This document shows positions 33,420 through 44,381 of a stretch of DNA of 64,000 bases, in pieces (positions within the stretch are counted from its first letter, which is position 1; the number at the start of each line of letters is the position of its first letter). The stretch comes from Pectinophora gossypiella (Eukaryota > Arthropoda > Insecta > Lepidoptera > Gelechiidae), in the NCBI RefSeq assembly GCF_024362695.1, contig NC_065406.1, positions 12,400,001 to 12,464,000 on the forward strand, written 5' to 3'. The notes beneath the pieces were generated by a model that did no database searches, had not been told where the DNA came from, and saw nothing but the letters and a program-made list of their open reading frames with translations. The position numbers and the translations under genes were made by a program.

Positions 33420-35062
33420 TTAGAGGAAGCTCATACTTTGGACAATTTTGAGTTACGTCGACAAGCCTATGAAATTCGTAGTCTGTCTCTATTGACCCGA
33501 GATGATAACTATGTCAGCGTATATAGTCTTTCGAAGCAATTAATCGACCAACTCGAGCTTGAGTTGCTCCCTATAATAAAAAAGTACCAAACGTCGAAGA
33601 AAAGGACTTACAACTCGTATTAAGGTGAGAAAATTACCTATCTATCTAATACCTCCTACCTATCAAATAAATTATCGTTATTTTGTTAAAATAGATTGAT
33701 AGCATACTATTCCACACATATTGTGTACCTTGTCATTTTTGGCTAGTGGCAGCTACTAAACATTATAAAAGAAAATGTTCGGACCTATTTGTCCCAAACA
33801 TCTGCATCCTGCTGCATAAACAAAGTGGTTAAGGTACTCAACAATCCGAACATGATGAAAAAGTATATAAGGTTTCCCCAAAATATACAAGAAAGACAAA
33901 TATTAAAGAGGAGATTTATATTTGAAGATTTTTGTGATAAAACATGCGTTGAAACCCTAATACGAGTACCCACTATCTACTTTCTTGTATTGAATTACAG
34001 GTTTCATGAAAAATTGACAATTTCAAGATGACATTGGCAGCATTGATGGCACTCTCGTAACTTAAAAAGACCGGCTGAGCATGAAGAGCGCTTCTTCTGT
34101 CGTAAGAATTATCATGCTAGGATGTGCAATTGAAAAAATATCATGTGCAATTGGTAAGTGAATTAGAATCTCTTGTCCCGCTTGATCAAACATCTTAGAG
34201 GTTCTCAAATTATTATTTGATGATCATCTCCCTAATCTTAGATTAAGTACCTATTTTTTAGATTACAGATGACAGTTTTATTTTTAATGAAGATGTAAGA
34301 GATCACTTAGAGGCTTTGACAAATGCTGGTGAAGAAATTGTTTTGTTTGGTAAGTTTTTCTTTAGTAAAGATATAATATATTTATAAAAGTGATAAAAAT
34401 AATTATAAGTTGGCCCTTAACAAATCTATTAAAAAAGTTTTTAGATTTATTTAATAGGATACAGAGTATCTAACTGAAATTCTTTTCTAGACCATTCATC
34501 AGCTATCTAAATGCAACATTTCTCGTGGTTTACTGTATAATTCTGTAAAAGCAGCAACAAACTTACGTTTCAGTTTTATTAGTAAGGAATTCCTTACTAA
34601 CAATTGGTTTAAATATTTAGTAATAAAGTTGTATTCTTCATATATTTCAGGTGGTTCTGGATATGCTGAGCGGGCTAACCTTATGACACCTATAAATAAT
34701 GCCCCAGACAATACTCCTGAAACATATTATAACATGCTTGCGCAACTCCGTAAAACGCCAAATGGTTTGTTGAAGACGCTTCAGGTGTTTGTTAGTACAC
34801 AGGGTCCTAGACTATCATCCTGATAAAGTTGAAATGCATGTTGTATTCTGCATAACGTGTTCAACCGGGCTGGAATGGAGGTAGTTAATTTGACTGAAGA
34901 TGAAAACCTAGAGGAAGCTCAGGTGGCAGCCGAGACACAGAGAAGGCAACGTGCCAAATCATGATAATTTAAATGTTGGACGGTCGCAAAGGCCTCAAAG
35001 GACAAAGAAAAAAAAGTCAAAGATCTTGTGAATAGATTGTGGTGATCGCGTCGACGTTAACT
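33420..35062 (+). pseudogene. Harbinger-type DDE transposase remnant
   Basis: The segments match the Harbinger transposase order. N-terminal: LIDQLELELLPIIKKYQ. Then FLASGSY and LSQTSASCCINKVVKVLNNP with MMKKYIRFPQNIQERQ. Then the catalytic block GSIDGTLV with PAEHEERFFCRKNYHAR in a shifted frame. Then DDSFIFNEDVRDHLEAL, LFG/GSGYAERANLMTPI across an apparent GT-AG intron (34351-34651), YHPDKVEMHVVFC and NRAGMEVVNLTEDE near the C-terminus. Frameshifts and stops interrupt it. The usual GDSGY motif reads GGSGY, so a catalytic Asp appears lost, and the segment between NYHAR and DSFIF is missing. Domestication is not supported. Confidence 0.8.
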
Positions 35063-35313
35063 CCACCTCAGTGTGAGAAGAGTAACAGAACCTTAGGACT
35101 AAATATTTTAATTATCTATGTAGATCTAGTTATAGTACATACTAAGGAATAACAGGTAATTTAGAGGTATAGGTGAGTGTGTTGTTATCATACAGAATTA
35201 CCTACTTTGTGTAATGTTATACAATACAATTGTATATAATAGGCTATTATTACTTTAGGGTCTGCTATTAACTTCAAAATTGTATTTTATGAATAAATAA
35301 CAGTTTTTTATTA

Positions 35314-36489
35314 TTATTTATATTTAGTACTAAGAACATTGAAAAAAAAAAGATTGTAATATAAGCAAAACCAGAAAAGAAACAACGAATAATAATAATA
35401 TAACGTATAATAATCTACTTTAAAACTTGAAAATATAAAATTACAATTTAAATACTTATTTATTTGACCCCAGTTCAACCTAATAGCTTCTGCTAGCGCA
35501 TTTAATCCTTCCTCCACTGCCGCCACAGCGTTAGCGGCAATTCCGTCTCTCTCAATGCTGCGCTTCATCATGGTCGCCTTGACCGATGCATTGGGCCGCT
35601 GAATTTCTAACTGCTGCTCTTCAACTCACTGAAATCTGTAAGAGTAATAGTAGTTTATTTCAGCACATAAATGTAGTCAAAATAACATTAGATCAAATAA
35701 ACTGAAATACGTACTTCTGAATGTCCACTGCTTTGTATTAAAGAGTGAGGCTGGGGAACCAATTGTATTGGGTCTGATTGCTGAAAATAAAATCATGTAC
35801 TTTATTATTATTATTTTAGTATAATAACGACGAACACAGCTAATTTAATAAAACTCTGACTAAAAATAGCTGGATTCCCAGTGGGCATCTCCAGTACCAA
35901 ACCCTGAACCCCTATACAAAGCCACTATCCGTTCCTCCAATGCAAGTTCAGCTACATCCTCCACCCCACCACCAGTCCTACGTCTAGCTGCAGCCTGTGC
36001 TGCTACTTTTTTAACGGCACGTTTTTACTCAGACAGATAATATATAAGTTTAAAGTGTTTAGAATGCGTTAGTAGGTACATTGTTAATGAATAAATTGCA
36101 GAGATTGACAAACTCAATAAACAAGCTACGTTGAAATTCAATTTTTTTTACATTTGAAATGCTTCAAGAACAGTATTCCGGACAAGAAATATTAATATTA
36201 ACATACTCACTTTGGTCCACTGCTTGTATGTTTTAATCGTCCCACCCATATTATTGAGCCGCTATGACTAAACTTCCTAGTGCTCCACTCTCTGGCATAT
36301 TGAGTTTTTGAAAAACCCTTTGCCAGATCTGGGTTTCTCTCCAGGAAGTCAATCATTGCTTCTATTAGGGCAAAGGACAGATGGGATGAGCGCTCGCTTA
36401 CACTGAAAAGATTTTTGTTTTTGTTACAAAACAAAATAATTCCAGTCAGTAAGAGATTAATTTTAAGTAAAAGAATAAACTTACTTCAT
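35314..36489 (-). pseudogene. Harbinger Myb/SANT-like partner gene remnant
   Basis: Second gene of the transposon; in related elements it encodes a Myb/SANT-type DNA-binding partner of the transposase. Exon 1 is ATGAA before a GTAAGT donor (36485/36484). Exon 2 (36402-36211) follows TTTTCAG and encodes SERSSHLSFALIEAMIDFLE, NPDLAKGFSKTQYARE and, after a one-base frame change, NNMGGTIKTYKQWTK before GTGAGT. Exon 3 region: KRAVKKVAAQAAARRRTGGG, preceded by a TAA in frame. Exon 4 (35780-35715) is flanked by TTTTCAG and GTACGT. The last exon encodes VEEQQLEIQRPNASV and NALAEAIRLN after an in-frame TGA. Exon layout is clear; it is disabled by one frameshift and two nonsense codons. Confidence 0.75.
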
Positions 36490-37475
36490 TATCCCGTTTC
36501 AAAATATGTCCACACGCAGCCAAAACACCACAATCTATGCACCAAACCACTTAAAAACATATAAATGCACTTGAAATTCCTCAACTTTGTTTTCAAACAT
36601 TCGTACAAAACTTTTTTTTAGCTTTGAGTTATAAAAATGTAAGCATAGACTCAATGCTCATTCATCCAAAAGAATTAAGTTTATGATTAAAAACATTATA
36701 ATTTAACTTATTAAGGCTTGAGTAATTTAAATTCGAGTACAGAAACGTGAATAAAATCATCCAAATTATAGTTCTTTGGCAGAATTTCATTATTTTAGCT
36801 AAAAACAATAAATCGGTTATTACCGATTGGTATCTTCTCATTAAGCGCCAATCACTAGTTACTCGAAAGATATATCGAAGCTCACTTCACTTCGCAAGTG
36901 AGCTAGTGATGTTTACAGAATACGAAATCAAGGTCAGGTGAGATCGAATGCGAAGTGTAAGTGAGCGTCGAAGTGATAAGCGAGTTATTGTTCGAGATCT
37001 ACAGAATCGACATACAGATTATCGGCATAATTTAAGAACCTACCATAACACAGATCTATATCTTCTTTCTCCTGAGTAACTAACTATGTCGTATCGGCCA
37101 TTTTAAACGAAACTGATTTGCATCTTTCAAAATTATCAATAAGATACAAATCGCTTTGGCAAAACATACTGACGCGACAGTTACTCAGAACAGAGGCGAT
37201 ATGAGCCGCAAGAAAGATCTGTTACAAAAACTTGCAACATTAGCCAAATTCGACTATATTCGGCACAAGTTGTGCAAATGTATAACTTAATAAACTTATA
37301 TTTTATAGTCTACACTACTTGCAGCAACCGTTGCATCATTCGCTCCAGTTACTTTCAAATTGATTATTGACTTCATAGTTTTTACTTCCTTTCTGTCCGC
37401 GACTCCTTTTGCGTGGATTTCGGTTATCGCGCGCGACGTGTTAATCCTACCCTATGTTATGTATGAGAGAGATAA

Positions 37476-37537
37476 TTAGATTGGATTAGTATCGAAGATG
37501 ACGCGATAAACACCTCAGGCTATGTTTATAAGAAAAA
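37476..37537 (+). repeat. 62-bp exact direct repeat, copy 1
   Basis: Identical to 38446-38507, 970 bp downstream in the same orientation. It starts TTAGATTGGATTAGTATCGA. One frame is open and reads DWISIEDDAINTSGYVYK. Origin unknown. Confidence 0.9.
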
Positions 37538-37880
37538 ATCTATATTCTTTCCCAAGGTAATAAGCGTGACAGAGTTACTTTCGCATTTGTAATATTAGTA
37601 CAGATTTTTAATCTTAAGTGACCTGTCCACCTGCGAAAGAACTGGGCTATCTGAAAAGTACAGTTCAGTATCTCCATCTACTTACAGCAGAGCTTGGTGA
37701 ATACATAAGCTTACAGTTACAGTTGCAAGCACCGTTAACTGTGCCAAACCTGCTTCCTTATTTTTTCGGGTGTAATTATATCAATGTCATACAGACCCGT
37801 TCGGACTGGCCCAATAAATAAGTTAAGTGACTGTAAAAGTAATTCCTTCTATGGGAAATGTGTTTTATAAACCGTTACCA

Positions 37881-38181
37881 TCATCATCATCATCATCATC
37901 AGCCCATTAAAGTCCCCACTGCTGGGGCACGGGCCTTCCCTATGGATGGATGGGGAGATCGGGCCTTAAACCACCACGCGGGCCCAGTGCGGATTGATGG
38001 TTATTAACGACTGCTAATGCAGCCGGGACCAACGACTTAACGTGCCTTCCGAAGCACGGAGGAGCTCGAAATGAAAACTTTTTTTTTGTGGTCACCCATC
38101 CTATGACCGGCCTTCGCGAAAGTTGCTTAACTTCAAAAATCGCAGACCGAGCGCGTTTACCGCTGCGCCACCGAGCTCCTC
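37881..38181 (-). mobile_element. Family 1 tRNA/5S chimeric SINE, copy 3
   Basis: Full length, with tRNA A box, 5S A and C boxes, central domain and a long TGATGA tail, as in copy 1. Bounded by a perfect 12-bp duplication AAACCGTTACCA (37869-37880 and 38182-38193). It lies between the two 62-bp direct repeats. Confidence 0.92.
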
Positions 38182-38445
38182 AAACCGTTACCAAGACGTG
38201 TTTATTAAAACCCAACCCAAACCAAGCTTACGTCAAGGCCTTAATACACTACCCAATCCATCGGTCCCGATGCATCGGGTGTAAGTATAAAATGTAAGAC
38301 AAAATGCCAACAAGAGCTGTGCTATTACACTGCCCGATCCCGACGCCTCGCGCCTCGGTTAGTTAGCGTAATAAACTTAACTACATCAATATGTAAGTGA
38401 AACAATCCAAAATGCAAGTGAAACAAGCCTTACAGCATGAGATAC

Positions 38446-38507
38446 TTAGATTGGATTAGTATCGAAGATGACGCGATAAACACCTCAGGCTATGTTTATA
38501 AGAAAAA
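38446..38507 (+). repeat. 62-bp exact direct repeat, copy 2
   Basis: Second copy of 37476-37537 with no mismatch over 62 bp. The flanking similarity ends abruptly on the right. Confidence 0.9.
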
Positions 38508-38509
38508 TA

Positions 38510-39844
38510 TATTTAATCAAGACTAGAGAAGAAATGTACACATGGTTGTAGAAATCAAGAGTTTGAGATTGGGCCATCATACCCTAATGAAGATGCAGAA
38601 CCCGTCCGTGTTTATTTAGATACACTGAATCTATTGGTAGCAGCGCACGTTTTTTGTCGCGTCTATGTAGATATATAAAATAGCGTAACAGTAGGCCTTG
38701 TACTCGCTCTCCTTTCATCACGAGGTGGTCTACCTCGAGACACCGACCGCCGCCCACAAAGCACGAGCCTGGAAGCACGCCTCGATCACCGCAAGGCAAT
38801 GCTTTATTTGACTGTCACCGGCGCAAGAGCACATTGCAATTTGTTAGCTAGATTTGTTTTTGTAATAAATCGTCAGATCTTTGTTTTTTGTTGAAAAAAG
38901 GGTCTGTTTTTGTCTGCGGTTTTGGTTGAGCTTTAAACTGACATAATATGAAAACTTTTAAGCTGCCGGACATAACACCTTATGCCACTTTCTGTCGATT
39001 CCATAAATCAATACTTCCTATATTAAGGCATTTGTGTACTCTCGAGCAAGTGCTCTTGTGAAGCCTCGCCTAGAGGTCGGACAATATAGGGCTGTCCACG
39101 AGGGTTTAGCCGAGAGCTACCACTTCCATTCTTGCTGTCGTCACGAGGTATCTCGCCGAGAGTGCACAGCCGCCATTAAAGGCTGATTCACCAAGTGAAC
39201 GTGTAATCTTTGCCTTTACCTTTCACATTCGACACCTCCCGAATACCGCCCACGTAACCGTGCGTCTGCGCACCAACAAGGCTATAATTTAACGCTAAAT
39301 TTGTCACTTTTTCATTTTGCAATTTGTGGGACAGTATCTGTTTTTATGCTGTACATTTTTATTTAATAATAGTATTGAATGAGTTTATATTTATAAAAAA
39401 AACTATAAGTTCATGTTGTCTCGTCCACCTGTTTGACTACAAGCATGGTCTTAAGGCCAAAAGTTCTTTTAAAATCCAAACCCATTATATTGTACCTGGA
39501 AATCTGGACGCAGAAGTATAATATCTAGGTAGATAAAGTGACTTTGGTCTATGCAAGATGTGTTCAAGTGACTAGTGGGGTTACAAAATTGATGATTTTA
39601 TATATCTGAATTTTTTAAATCAATATTACGTACAAATTAACATTTGATCTGCATGAATGCGTCGTTTGCTTAATTCACAGTTAATGACGTAATGGTGTCT
39701 ATTAGTTCTATAAAACTTTCACACTAATTGCGTCGAATGACGAGTGAAATGCTTAAACTAACATAACTTATTACATTACGTGACTTGTTAATATATTACT
39801 GAAAAAATAATTGATAACGATTTGTTAAATCTTTTTTTTTCCTG
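38510..39844. other. No recognisable gene
   Basis: Two moderately GC-rich patches (about 38690-38830 and 39040-39260) without a long ORF or known domain; they may be unclassified repeats. Confidence 0.4.
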
Positions 39845-39855
39845 ATGTCTTTACA

Positions 39856-40153
39856 CACACACACACACATCATCAGCCCGTTAACGTCCCCACTGCTGGG
39901 CACGAGCCTTCCCTATGGATAGATAGGGAGATCGGGCCTTAAACCATCACGCGGGCCCAGTGCGGATTGATGGTTATTAACGACTGCTAATGCAGCTGGG
40001 ACCAATGGCTTAACGTGCCTTCCGAAGCACGAAGGAGCTCGAGATGAAAACTTTTTTTGTGGTCACCCATCCTATAACCGGCCTTTGCGAAAGTTGCTTA
40101 ACTTCAACAATCGCAGACCGAGCGCGTTTACCGCTGCGCCACCGAGCTCCTCA
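39856..40153 (-). mobile_element. Family 1 tRNA/5S chimeric SINE, copy 4
   Basis: Full-length minus-strand copy. Flanked by a perfect 11-bp duplication ATGTCTTTACA (39845-39855 and 40154-40164). The tail region includes a short (CA)n run next to ATCATCAG. Contains the same tRNA A box and 5S C box. Confidence 0.92.
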
Positions 40154-40164
40154 ATGTCTTTACA

Positions 40165-40260
40165 ATACAATACAATACAATTATTCTTTATTTCACCAAA
40201 ATAAAAGAACTTATTTACAAAAGACTCTTAACTAGGTACATGGCAAATGGCGGCCTTTTG
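40165..40260 (-). mobile_element. LINE 3' end with TTGTA tail
   Basis: Minus strand: GCCGCCATTTGCCATGTACC, then GGTGAAATAAAGAATAATTG and TTGTA repeats. A 5'-truncated 3' UTR adjacent to family 1 copy 4. Confidence 0.55.
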
Positions 40261-41589
40261 ATATCATTTTAATATCTTAAAACTTACGTACTACTATATT
40301 TTCAGTTATACAAGTTACTCAAGCATTCTCATTACTACCAACATCTTTATTAATTACTCGTGGAATTCAGTATACTTAACAATGGGATATAAATCAGCTT
40401 TATTATCACTAATAATAATAATCTATATTTTATACTCTGTACAGCTCACTGATTCACACACCTGATTCTAGATTATGCATACGGGTTAAAAGACGAATTA
40501 TTTAGCATAAACTGTCTAAAATTACCAAACTGCTGGCAAATATGGCATAATGAATATGCGATCTAGACATGTTTACGTATTTCCTAAGCCATTTCACAGT
40601 TGTTACGTAGAATTAGTTACGTAAAATCGATATATTCGGCAGGTCGAGGCATCGAGGACGCTTAGCCGGTCCGTGTGACATTTAAATATGGAATTCGACA
40701 TGTGCGGGCATACAAGTTAATGGATTTAGTTATAACCTGTCGCGCTGGCTGACCTTGCTCTCTATACTCGACTTACTGTCGTTTTTAAACGTCTAAACGA
40801 GCGTGCGGACAGTAGCATATGTGCTTATTACAGTAATTTACCATGTTTGCTTACAATTTAATAGTTTTGCTGACAAATATGATCTAGAAGTTGGTTAGCA
40901 TGGAGGTTCTATCTATAATTATTATTTGTGTTTCGAAGATAATATATATTTTTAACAGAAAACTGACTTTTCTCTTCAGAAACATTCACACTTACACGAA
41001 CATAAGTCATAAACCAATGTCACAGCTGCTTTCAAAATTTGCATAACCATATCGCAACAAAATGTGACAACCTTTTCCTTGTTAAATCAGGCATGAAATT
41101 TACCCAAAGGAACTGTGTTAATGAAGACGTAAATATGTAGAGCTGCGTAAACAGAGTCGCAGTGCATGACAGGTGTCTTGGCCAACTCCTACGCACGCAA
41201 CTGGAGCCGTAGCATGGAGCCTGCATAACGCACGCAACGCAGTAGTTATATGCGCCAATAGAATTCTGTGGCTTACTTGTCACGTAGGCAATAGCGTTGG
41301 TTGTTATGTCGCATTGTTCGAAGTACGCTAGTTCCATGACACGGCGGCTGCAGGCCCCCCGTAACATAGCACTCGCAAAACCTCATCAGTTGGCATAGGC
41401 GCGGGCGCAAGCGCTAATCTCACGCAACAGCATAATGTCGTGAGTGGTTGTCGTCACGTGCCCCCAATGCGCGACCACTCGACCGTTTGATTTCTTTTCG
41501 CACTTTTCATGAAAACAGACCACGAGTTTAGTATTCCTAGTATTAAAATACAAATACTAGGTTATAAATACTAATAAACACAACTGGCG
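40261..41589. other. No recognisable gene
   Basis: Includes a GC-rich patch at about 41140-41490 with ACGCACGCAAC twice (near 41171 and 41228). The 111-codon minus ORF (41032-41367) there has no known domain. Confidence 0.4.
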
Positions 41590-41690
41590 AGAAGTAGGTG
41601 TATATACTAAGTATACACCTCTGCCTACCCCTTCGGGGATGCAGGCGTGATGCTACGTTATAATAAACTTGTGCATTATTAATGTGCTCT
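41590..41690 (+). repeat. Family 5 SINE tail
   Basis: CCTCTGCCTACCCCTTCGGG followed by GATGCAGGCGTGATGCTACG is the family 5 tail seen at 54765-54807. Upstream is a short palindrome GTGTATAC. Confidence 0.5.
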
Positions 41691-41806
41691 ACTTAATGTA
41701 TTAATTAGTATCGTACAGCGTAGTATTGCGTTGATTATTATACTCAGAAATGCACTAATGAGATGCAGTCTTATCAAAAAGTTTTATAATTAATCATTTA
41801 ACTAAC

Positions 41807-42130
41807 AGCCTCCGTGGTCTAGTGGTTAGAGCATTGGGATCTGGAGGTCCGGGTTCGATTCCCGATGGGGCATTGTCGAAATCACTTTGTGAAACTTTTC
41901 TTTGTTTGGCAAGGACATTGCGGACTTGAATCACCTGATTGTCTGTAAAAGTAAGATGAATCCGTGCTTCGGACGGCACGTTAAGCTGTTAGCCATAAAA
42001 CAGCTCCACCAACCCGCAGAGGAGCAGCGTGGTGAAATATGCTCAATACCGCCTCCGGTTGATTGGCTTCCCCGCCTGTACCCAGGAACGGGACGTATAA
42101 TATATTTATGAGGCTGTTTATGTTTTTTTT
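41807..42130 (+). mobile_element. Family 2 tRNA-derived SINE, RTE-like tail
   Basis: Head CCTCCGTGGTCTAGTGGTTA, with A box TGGTCTAGTGG and B box GGGTTCGATTCCC. Then GTCGAAATCACTTTGTGA, the central block CCGTGCTTCGGACGGCACGT, and a tail ending ACGGGACGTATAATATATTT, AGGCTGTTTATG and a T run. Non-coding pol III retroposon; no convincing target duplication. Confidence 0.85.
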
Positions 42131-42629
42131 TACTACACTAGTGGCCAGGTATGTACCACAAAACCTACATAATCGTTTTAATTTGACAACCTGGCATAAT
42201 AGGTAGTTTCCAACTTTTTTTTTGTTTTGGTTTTCCCCGAAGGGTAAGGCAAAGGGAACTATGCCCATACAGCCATGTCTTACGTATTTTTTTTCTTGAT
42301 GATTGATGAAATGATGAAAGATGATGATGATGAAACCTAAGCCCCTACCCTCGGAGTAGACTCCTACTCCGAACCCCAAACGAATTAACTCAAAAGTCCG
42401 CATAAACTTTCGAGTTATGAAGCGGCTTCCTGACACGAAGCGAAAATAGGCAGATACACTTTGTTTATTGAATACTCCTATATAATAACACTCGCGAATG
42501 TCTTCCGACTAACTTAATGCGATCATTAACCACAAAACACCACTTCGTATTAATTATTTAGATTATTCAATGAAGAAAGCAACTGTCCCGTTCCCGTTTC
42601 CCGCCAAAAAGCCAAGCAGTTTCCAACTA

Positions 42630-42885
42630 GTCAAATGAGATACTTTTTACTAAACGTCAAAACGCGAAATTACTATGGAGTTTGTATGAAAAAGCCACCT
42701 GTGACGTCGTTGAAAAATAACAAAATGTCGCACTTTTTATTAAATTTTTCTTTATTAAAATTCATACTTACATAAGTTAATTAGAAAATATAAAACGTTT
42801 TTTGACACCTTTAGATCTGTCTTTATACAGTAATTAATCAGAATTTCATAGTTTATCTGTGATCTAGAAAACTACCCAATTGGAA
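42630..42885 (+). repeat. Family 8 repeat
   Basis: CTAGTCAAATGAGATACTTT, GAGTTTGTATG, CCTGTGACGTCGTTGAAAAA and TTATCTGTGATCTAGA match 19343-19590. Confidence 0.65.
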
Positions 42886-42908
42886 TCAAACTTTTGGATA
42901 ATGATGCT

Positions 42909-43035
42909 TTTTTTGACGTGACTTATTGTAGATTTGCCGCAGATGGCATTAATTACTTGGCTGGACAAATGGGGAGCGCTGAAGGCTCTCATCCGATACA
43001 ACATTTAAGACAACAGGCCTGAGGGTGCCCAGTTG
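42909..43035 (-). mobile_element. Family 3 retroposon, minus copy
   Basis: Minus strand: CCCAACTGGGCACCCTCAGG to AATAAGTCACGTC and an A run. Bounded by a 13-bp duplication GGATAATGATGCT (42896-42908 and 43036-43048). Forms an inverted pair with the next copy. Confidence 0.88.
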
Positions 43036-43100
43036 GGATAATGATGCTGATTCATGCAAACATTCCAATTATAATTGTCTTTTAAGCTCTGTCTTGCACT

Positions 43101-43238
43101 ATTGCCCAACTGGGCACCCTCAGGCCTGTTGTCTTAATCGTTGTACCGGGTGAGAGCCTTCAGCGCTCCCCATTTGTCCGGCCAAGTAGTTAATGCCATC
43201 TGCGGCAAATCTACAATAAGTCACGTAAAAAAAAAAAA
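43101..43238 (+). mobile_element. Family 3 retroposon, plus copy
   Basis: Starts ATTGCCCAACTGGGCACC and ends AATAAGTCACGT plus a 12-A run. Flanked by CTTGCACT (43093-43100 and 43239-43246). 5'-truncated at almost the same point as its inverted neighbour. Confidence 0.85.
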
Positions 43239-43523
43239 CTTGCACTCTTTTTAGAGCTGTCAAAAATAAAACGAGACACATTTTCCTAAGTTAAATTACT
43301 TTTGTCATCAAATCTCGCTTAAATTATTTTAAATTTTAGCCTACTTTGGTTTTAAGACACATTACTACCGACACGATTTTACTAATGAGTAAATAATTCC
43401 TGATATTTTGCAATCAGCACCCCATTAAACATTCATTATGTATGTTGTTGCTAATATCTAAACAGAAATATTATAAGGCAATGTGCGGCAAGAAATAGAC
43501 ATTTGATGTAAATATTTGTCATA

Positions 43524-43820
43524 ACGACCTCCGTGGTCCAGTGGTTGAACGTTGGGCTCACGACGCGACCCGGAGGTCCCGGGTTCGAATCCCGGTGGGA
43601 ACATATCACAAAAATCACTTTGTGATAGTTTGGTTAGGACACTACAGACTGATCACCTGATTGTCCGAAAGCCGTTGGTCCCGGTTACTACTTTCTTACT
43701 GATGTAAATGAGTACTCGTTACATGAGCCATGTCAGGGACCTTTAGCGGCTCAATAGTAACCCTGTCACCAGGGTTGACGAGGTTGGTAATTCACCACAC
43801 AACCCACACGATAGAAGAAG
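43524..43820 (+). mobile_element. Family 2 tRNA-derived SINE, GAA-type end
   Basis: Head CCTCCGTGGTCCAGTGGTTG with B box GGGTTCGAATCCC; then ATCACTTTGTGATAG; central AAGCCGTTGGTCCCGGTTAC; then GGTTGACGAGGTTGGTAATT and a GATAGAAGAAG end. Flanked by AATATTTGTCATA (43511-43523) and AATATTTATCATA (43821-43833), 13 bp with one mismatch. Essentially complete. Confidence 0.88.
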
Positions 43821-43839
43821 AATATTTATCATAGGCTGA

Positions 43840-44127
43840 TAGGTAACCTATAAAGTCCATCAGATTCACCTTAAAGCGATTTTCACACGATAACGCGCAT
43901 CGACGCGGTTGACGGTAATGCGGTTGGCAAGGTCGTATTTACTTATATGTAATAAGCTGGTGCCTGACACACGTCGCCTCGTCGCGCGGTACACCGCTAT
44001 ATAACCCGCGTTAATACAAAAGGCTAATGTGGTGCTCCATCCTACCTCATTAAGTACTACAGCGACTTGTGTATATGTACGTCTGTTAGTGCTCGTTTAT
44101 ATAATTATATACCTATTTATATAAAAT
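43840..44127. other. No recognisable gene
   Basis: Contains a CpG-rich patch (about 43880-44020) without ORF. Confidence 0.35.
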
Positions 44128-44381
44128 TTAATGAAATAAATAAAATCTCAGAAAGGTTTATTTGCCAATACATTTGCTCCTCGGGTAAATATGGTTTAGG
44201 TATTATTTTTGAATAAAGCCACATCATGAAAACAAAGTTTTCGTGTTCGTGTACGTTTGCTTCCATGATGTGGCTATATTCAAAATACCAAAACCATATT
44301 TACCCAATAGTTAACAAGGAGTATAGCAAATGTATTGGCAAATAAATCTTTTTTTAGATGTTATTTATTTCATTTTATTTT
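44128..44381. mobile_element. Foldback MITE-like element
   Basis: GTTTATTTGCCAATACATTT is mirrored by AAATGTATTGGCAAATAAAT. GCCACATCATG pairs with CATGATGTGGC, and the outer ATGAAATAAATAA pairs with TTATTTATTTCAT. About 250 bp, non-coding. Confidence 0.7.

Larger units (their letters stand above)
32971..37010. mobile_element. Decayed PIF/Harbinger DNA transposon, two genes
   Basis: About 4 kb holding a Harbinger-type transposase remnant on + (33420-35062) and a Myb/SANT-like gene on - (35314-36489), arranged convergently as in PIF/Harbinger elements. Candidate ends: ATTCTGTAAG at 32971 and, inverted, ATTCTGTAG at 37010 reading left. In both, AACTCGC lies at positions 22-28 from the end. ATTCTGTAAG recurs at 33030 and 33155, and TCACTTC-like motifs are clustered near both ends. 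I found no matching 3-bp target duplication, so exact ends are tentative. Confidence 0.7.

Noticed and set aside
33420..35062. Domesticated Harbinger-derived host gene
   Set aside because: Frameshifts, stops and an altered catalytic motif show decay rather than selection on an ORF.
37476..38507. Long terminal repeats of an LTR retrotransposon
   Set aside because: The repeats lack TG...CA ends, no primer-binding site or gag/pol remnant lies between them, and 62 bp is too short for an LTR.
41809..41880. Possible functional tRNA gene
   Set aside because: A and B boxes are present but the sequence continues into a SINE body and does not close a cloverleaf acceptor stem. The same holds for 43524, 47638 and 56414.
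41981..42436. 151-codon open frame on the minus strand
   Set aside because: It runs through the 3' half of the family 2 SINE and adjacent low-complexity sequence; no recognisable domain.
42909..43238. Single large foldback transposon
   Set aside because: Each half has its own target duplication and poly(A) tail, so it is two independent retroposon insertions.
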